Positions 7,584-10,283 of a DNA stretch of 10,283 nucleotides are shown piece by piece. Under the pieces are notes generated by a model. The model had not been told where the DNA came from. It did no database searches and saw only the letters and a program-made list of their open reading frames with translations. The first letter of the stretch is position 1. Every line of letters begins with the position of its first letter. Origin of the DNA: Actinomycetes bacterium (GTDB taxonomy: Bacteria > Actinomycetota > Acidimicrobiia > Acidimicrobiales > Palsa-688); contig JAKAXN010000141.1 of assembly GCA_021816565.1 (NCBI GenBank), positions 1 to 10,283 on the forward strand, given 5' to 3'. Both the position numbers and the translations under genes were made by a program.

Positions 7584-7625
7584 ATGAGTGCCCGCCCTGC
7601 CGGCAGGATCGTAATTATCGTCTAG
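7584..7625 (+). CDS. Ile/Val-rich attenuator leader peptide
   Basis: This is a 13-codon frame, MSARPAGRIVIIV, ending at TAG 7623-7625. Its last five sense codons are ATC GTA ATT ATC GTC, a run of only isoleucine and valine. GTA and ATT are A/T-ending codons rarely used in the neighbouring genes, which favour GTC/GTG and ATC. A 10-bp stem-loop begins at the stop codon and a canonical intrinsic terminator follows 30 nt later, all before leuB. This order is that of known amino-acid leader-peptide attenuators of ilv/leu operons: stalling at Ile/Val codons when charged tRNA is scarce would prevent termination. No Shine-Dalgarno is obvious; an in-frame GTG at 7578 is an alternative start, and leaderless translation is possible. 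It is too short for coding statistics, so the call rests on composition and context. Confidence 0.7.
   Translation: MSARPAGRIVIIV
7614..7619 (-). promoter_or_regulatory. Candidate -10 element of greA
   Basis: On the minus strand the hexamer reads GATAAT, five of six bases of TATAAT, in an otherwise GC-rich stretch about 90 nt before the greA ATG. No good -35 hexamer is seen 16-18 nt upstream of it, where the sequence is a G run. The same AT-rich bases encode the Ile/Val codons of the leuB leader on the other strand, so the match could be a by-product of those codons. Confidence 0.3.
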
Positions 7626-7649
7626 CGCATCGGTGACCCCCGGTGCGCT
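7624..7649 (+). promoter_or_regulatory. Leader stem-loop (presumed 1:2 structure of the attenuator)
   Basis: AGCGCATCGG at 7624-7633 pairs with CCGGTGCGCT at 7640-7649 over 10 bp (one U-G wobble), with a 6-nt loop. The left arm starts inside the leader-peptide stop codon. The right arm region 7639-7647 can alternatively pair with 7658-7666, the left half of the terminator (eight pairs, including one G-U, around one mismatch), which gives a candidate antiterminator. The pairing is visible in the sequence; the switching mechanism is inferred. Confidence 0.6.
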
Positions 7650-7654
7650 TCGCT

Positions 7655-7681
7655 GACCGTCCCGGGAGGGACGGTCTTTTT
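7655..7681 (+). terminator. Intrinsic terminator/attenuator upstream of leuB
   Basis: GACCGTCCC (7655-7663) and GGGACGGTC (7668-7676) form a perfect 9-bp GC-rich stem with the 4-nt loop GGGA, followed at once by TTTTT (7677-7681). It lies only 22 nt before the leuB start and after no upstream gene on this strand except the short leader frame. It therefore most likely works as a conditional attenuator and not as an end-of-gene terminator. Confidence 0.88.
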
Positions 7682-7687
7682 GTTCCC

Positions 7688-7692
7688 AGGAG
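7688..7692 (+). promoter_or_regulatory. Shine-Dalgarno of leuB
   Basis: AGGAG (continuing to AGGAGAAAG) lies 11 nt before the TTG at 7704, just after the T tract of the terminator. It supports the TTG at 7704 over the TTG at 7680, which lies inside the T tract and before this site. Confidence 0.65.
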
Positions 7693-7703
7693 AAAGAATT
7701 CCA

Positions 7704-8705
7704 TTGACGAGCCACAAGATCGCAGTCCTGCCCGGCGACGGAATCGGTATCGAGGTGATCACGGAGGCACTGAAGGTGGCCCGGGCCGCCGGTGCCGAGC
7801 TCGACACCACCGACTACGACCTCGGCGGGCGGCGGTACCTGGCCACCGGGGAGGTGCTGCCCGAGAGCGTCCTCGACGAGCTTCGGGGCTTCGACGCCAT
7901 CCTGCTGGGCGCCATCGGCACCCCGGAGGTCCCTCCCGGGGTGCTGGAGCGGGGCCTGCTGCTCAAGATGCGCTTCGAGCTGGACCAGTACATCAACCTC
8001 CGGCCCTTCGTGGCGGCCCGGAGCGTGGGCGCCGGCGTCCCGATCGACTTCGCGGTGATCCGGGAGAACACGGAGGGCACCTACGCCGGGGAGGGTGGGT
8101 TCCTGCGCAAGGGCACCCCGCAGGAGATCGCCACCCAGGGCTCGGTCAACACCCGCTTCGGAGTGGAACGCTGCATCCGCTACGCCTTCGACCTGGCCCG
8201 CACCCGGGCCCGGCGGCACCTCACATTGGTACACAAGACCAACGTGCTCACTTTCTCCGGCGACCTGTGGAACCGGACCTTCGAGCAGGTGGCCCTCGAG
8301 TACCCCGACGTGGAGACCGCCTACAACCACATCGACGCCTCGTGCATCTACTTCGTCGAGCACCCCGAGCGCTACGACGTGATCGTCACCGACAACCTCT
8401 TCGGTGACATCCTCACCGACCTGGGCGGCGCCGTCTCCGGCGGGATCGGGCGGGCCGCGTCGGGCAACATCAACCCCGACCGCACCGCCCCGTCCATGTT
8501 CGAGCCGGTCCACGGCTCGGCCCCCGACATCGCCGGGCAGCAGAAGGCCGACCCGACCGCCGCCATCATCTCCGCGGCGATGATGCTGGAGTTCCTGGGC
8601 GTTACCGACGCCGCATCCCGAATCACCAAGGCGGTGCAGGGCTACGCGCCCGAGGCCGGCCTTTCCACCAGCCAAATCGGCGACGCCATCGCAGAAAGGG
8701 TGTAG
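7704..8705 (+). CDS. leuB: 3-isopropylmalate dehydrogenase
   Basis: The product is a 333-residue cytosolic beta-decarboxylating dehydrogenase that oxidises 3-isopropylmalate to 2-oxoisocaproate with NAD in leucine synthesis. The same enzyme turns 3-methylmalate into 2-oxobutyrate in the citramalate route to isoleucine. Family blocks are all present: [11 protein letters not shown] near the N-terminus, [17 protein letters not shown] (86-101) with the substrate-binding Arg pair R90 and R100, R120 in [15 protein letters not shown] with K178, [12 protein letters not shown] (228-239) with the metal-binding aspartates, and the NAD-binding GSAPDIAG (271-278). The start is TTG at 7704, giving [11 protein letters not shown] as in relatives; there is no ATG or GTG nearby, and an AGGAG sits upstream. 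It is preceded by a leader peptide and attenuator. The ilvE gene follows after 4 nt. The end at TAG 8703-8705 gives the usual actinobacterial length. Confidence 0.95.
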   Translation: MTSHKIAVLPGDGIGIEVITEALKVARAAGAELDTTDYDLGGRRYLATGEVLPESVLDELRGFDAILLGAIGTPEVPPGVLERGLLLKMRFELDQYINLRPFVAARSVGAGVPIDFAVIRENTEGTYAGEGGFLRKGTPQEIATQGSVNTRFGVERCIRYAFDLARTRARRHLTLVHKTNVLTFSGDLWNRTFEQVALEYPDVETAYNHIDASCIYFVEHPERYDVIVTDNLFGDILTDLGGAVSGGIGRAASGNINPDRTAPSMFEPVHGSAPDIAGQQKADPTAAIISAAMMLEFLGVTDAASRITKAVQGYAPEAGLSTSQIGDAIAERV

Positions 8706-8709
8706 ATCC

Positions 8710-9633
8710 ATGCCGCTCACCACCACCGACAAGATCTGGATGGACGGGGAGCTGGTCGACTGGGACCAGGCCCGCATCCACGTTCTGACCCACACCCTCC
8801 ACTACGGCTGCGGCGTCTTCGAGGGCATCCGGGCCTACCCGACCGCCTCGGGCCCGGGCATCTTCCGGCTCACCGACCACATCAAGCGGCTGTTCAACTC
8901 GGCCAAGATCTTCATGATGGAAGTCCCGTTCAGCCTGGACGAGATCGTCGAGGCGACCAAGGCCACGGTGCGGGTCAACGGGCTGGACCAGTGCTACATC
9001 CGGCCCCTCGTCTACCTGGGCTACGGCGAGATGGGGCTCAACCCCCTGCCGTGCCCGGTCAACGTCTCCATCGCCGTGTGGCCCTGGGGCTCGTACCTGG
9101 GCGACGAGGGCGTCGCCAACGGCGTGCGCATGAAGATCAGCTCCTGGCAGCGCCACGATCCCAACGCCATGCCCCCGGCGGCCAAGGGGACCGGTATGTA
9201 CATCAACTCCTCGATGGCCAAGATCGAGGCCATCAAGGCCGGCTACGACGAGGCCATCCTGCTCTCCCCGCAGGGCTACATCAGCGAGTGCACCGGCGAG
9301 AACCTGTTCGTGGTCCGGAGGGGCCGGATCTACACCCCGCCCCTGTCGGCCGGCGCGCTCGAGGGCATCACGCAGGACACCGTCATGACCATGGCCCGCG
9401 ACGAGGGCTACGAGGTGGAGTACGCCAACATCCTGCGCTCCGATCTCTACACCGCCGAGGAGGCCTTCCTCACCGGCACCGCGGCCGAGGTGGTCCCGAT
9501 CGCGTCGGTCGACGACCGGTCGGTCGGAGACGGCCGGCCCGGGCCGATCACCCGCCGCCTGCAGGAGCTCTACCAGGCCACGGTCCGCGGCCAGGTGGAC
9601 CGCTACAAGGACTGGGTCGAGCATGTCGGGTGA
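8710..9633 (+). CDS. ilvE: Branched-chain amino-acid aminotransferase (class IV, PLP)
   Basis: The product is a 307-residue fold-type IV aminotransferase that transfers the amino group from glutamate to the 2-oxo acids of Val, Ile and Leu, the last step of each pathway, in the cytosol. Family features are HYGCGVFEGIRAY (31-43), the PLP lysine K159 in AAKGTGMYINSSMAKIEA (the same number as in E. coli IlvE), GYDEAILL (178-185), ISECTGENLFVV (191-202) with the glutamate of the cofactor site (E197 or nearby), GITQDTV (219-225) and LTGTAAEVVPI (254-264). D-amino-acid aminotransferase and aminodeoxychorismate lyase share the fold, but the length, these motifs and the neighbours favour IlvE. The ATG at 8710 follows a GAAAGGG ribosome site at 8694-8700 in the end of leuB. 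Its 3' end overlaps the next gene by 11 bp. Confidence 0.95.
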   Translation: MPLTTTDKIWMDGELVDWDQARIHVLTHTLHYGCGVFEGIRAYPTASGPGIFRLTDHIKRLFNSAKIFMMEVPFSLDEIVEATKATVRVNGLDQCYIRPLVYLGYGEMGLNPLPCPVNVSIAVWPWGSYLGDEGVANGVRMKISSWQRHDPNAMPPAAKGTGMYINSSMAKIEAIKAGYDEAILLSPQGYISECTGENLFVVRRGRIYTPPLSAGALEGITQDTVMTMARDEGYEVEYANILRSDLYTAEEAFLTGTAAEVVPIASVDDRSVGDGRPGPITRRLQELYQATVRGQVDRYKDWVEHVG

Positions 9634-10283
9634 CCACCACCACCTGGTACCACCCGAGCTGCCGGAGGCGGTCGACGTCTACGACACCACGCTGCGCGAC
9701 GGCAGCCAGCAGGAGGGCCTGTCGCTGACCGTCGACGACAAGTTGCGGGTGGCTCAGCAGCTGGACCACCTGGGTGTGCAGTACATCGAGGGCGGCTGGC
9801 CCGGGGCCAACCCCAAGGACGCCGAGTTCTTCCGCCGGGCCGCCGAGGGGGAGCTGGAGCTCCACCACGCCACGCTGGTCGCCTTCGGATCGACCCGCAA
9901 GGCCGGGGGGCGGGCCGAGACGGACCCGGTCCTGGCCGACATGATGGCCGCCCGCACCCCCGTCGTCTGCCTGGTCGCCAAGTCCGCCGAATGGCACGTG
10001 GTCGAGACCCTGCGCACCAGCCTCACGGAGGCCGTCGACATGGTGGCCGACTCGGTCGGCTGGCTCGTGTCGCAGGGCAAGCGGGTGTTCCTCGACGCCG
10101 AGCACTTCTTCGACGGCTACCGGGACAACCCCGGCTTCAGCGTCGACGTGCTCGAAGCCGCAGCCGACGCCGGGGCCGAGGTCCTGGTGCTGTGCGACAC
10201 CAACGGCGGGAGCCTCCCGTTCGAGGTGGAGCGGGTGGTGGGCGAGGTCCGGGACCGCTTCAACGGCGGGACCGGCATCGGCT
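9623..10283 (+). CDS. cimA: (R)-citramalate synthase (5' part, runs off the window)
   Basis: The first 220 residues of an alpha-IPM synthase/homocitrate synthase family enzyme are visible; the frame is open to the window end. It condenses pyruvate and acetyl-CoA to citramalate, the first step of the threonine-independent isoleucine route. Motifs are VYDTTLRDGSQQEG (19-32) with the metal and pyruvate site, YIEGGWPGANPKDAEFF (54-70), GSTRK (89-93), FLDAEHFFDGY (156-166) and LCDTNGG (190-196). The IEGGWPG and DAEHFFDGY blocks are those of the CimA branch and separate it from LeuA, which has other sequence there. The window ends just before the expected HxHND zinc site, so that and the C-terminal regulatory domain cannot be checked. 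The ATG at 9623 lies inside ilvE (11-bp overlap), with AAGG at 9607-9610 as a modest ribosome site, so coupling to ilvE is likely. It stands in one operon with leuB and ilvE. Confidence 0.93.
   Translation, partial: MSGDHHHLVPPELPEAVDVYDTTLRDGSQQEGLSLTVDDKLRVAQQLDHLGVQYIEGGWPGANPKDAEFFRRAAEGELELHHATLVAFGSTRKAGGRAETDPVLADMMAARTPVVCLVAKSAEWHVVETLRTSLTEAVDMVADSVGWLVSQGKRVFLDAEHFFDGYRDNPGFSVDVLEAAADAGAEVLVLCDTNGGSLPFEVERVVGEVRDRFNGGTGIG

Noticed and set aside
7596..7607. Palindrome CCTGCCGGCAGG inside the leader frame as an operator or hairpin
   Set aside because: As RNA it leaves only a 4-bp stem with a 4-nt loop; as DNA a 12-bp palindrome could be an operator, but it is fully explained as Pro-Ala-Gly-Arg codons and no repeat copy is seen.
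7503..8795. A 430-codon minus-strand open frame opposite leuB
   Set aside because: Composition is typical of an antisense shadow (Gly/Val/Asp/His-rich, no domain); leuB on the + strand is unmistakable, and the frame also runs into the start of greA.

Overview
The window is very GC-rich (by eye near 70 %), densely packed, and uses GTG and TTG starts and frequent stop/start overlaps. The proteins (actinobacterial-style LeuB, CimA, DrrAB-type ABC transporter, a TldD/TldE pair with Ser/Pro-rich N-terminal tails) point to a high-GC actinobacterium. The class cannot be fixed from sequence alone; an uncultured Acidimicrobiia-like lineage is only a guess. No tRNA, rRNA, CRISPR, IS element or other mobile feature was seen, and gene identity and base composition look chromosomal throughout.

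Layout. Bases 1-294 hold the 3' end of an M17 leucyl aminopeptidase gene on the + strand. A hairpin at 301-327 separates it from a convergent run of six minus-strand genes, in transcription order: greA (7524-7048), a GH15-like protein (7031-5202), a DrrA-like ABC ATPase (5175-4144), a DrrB-like permease (4147-3323), tldD (3321-1750) and tldE/pmbA (1749-325). Gaps along this run are 16 nt, 26 nt, a 4-nt overlap, 1 nt and 0 nt, so at least the last four genes look like one translationally coupled unit. A 179-nt intergenic region (7525-7703) follows. To its right, on the + strand, lie leuB (7704-8705), ilvE (8710-9633) and a citramalate synthase gene cimA (9623 to the window edge), again tightly packed.

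Biology. The + strand genes form a branched-chain amino-acid operon. CimA makes citramalate from pyruvate and acetyl-CoA, LeuB (with LeuCD, not in this window) carries it on to 2-oxobutyrate, and IlvE does the final transamination. This suggests threonine-independent isoleucine synthesis. The leader of this operon holds the most interesting signal: a 13-residue reading frame, MSARPAGRIVIIV, ends in five consecutive Ile/Val codons and is followed by a 10-bp stem-loop and a perfect 9-bp terminator hairpin with a T5 tract only 22 nt before leuB. This is the architecture of a ribosome-mediated transcription attenuator, apparently sensing Ile/Val and not Leu.

The minus-strand run couples a drug/peptide-type ABC-2 exporter to a TldD/TldE metallopeptidase pair. 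TldD/TldE are known from E. coli for processing microcin B17 and degrading CcdA, so this cassette could process and export a peptide, although no precursor gene is visible here. The GH15-like protein beside it has a recognisable family fold but several altered active-site motifs.
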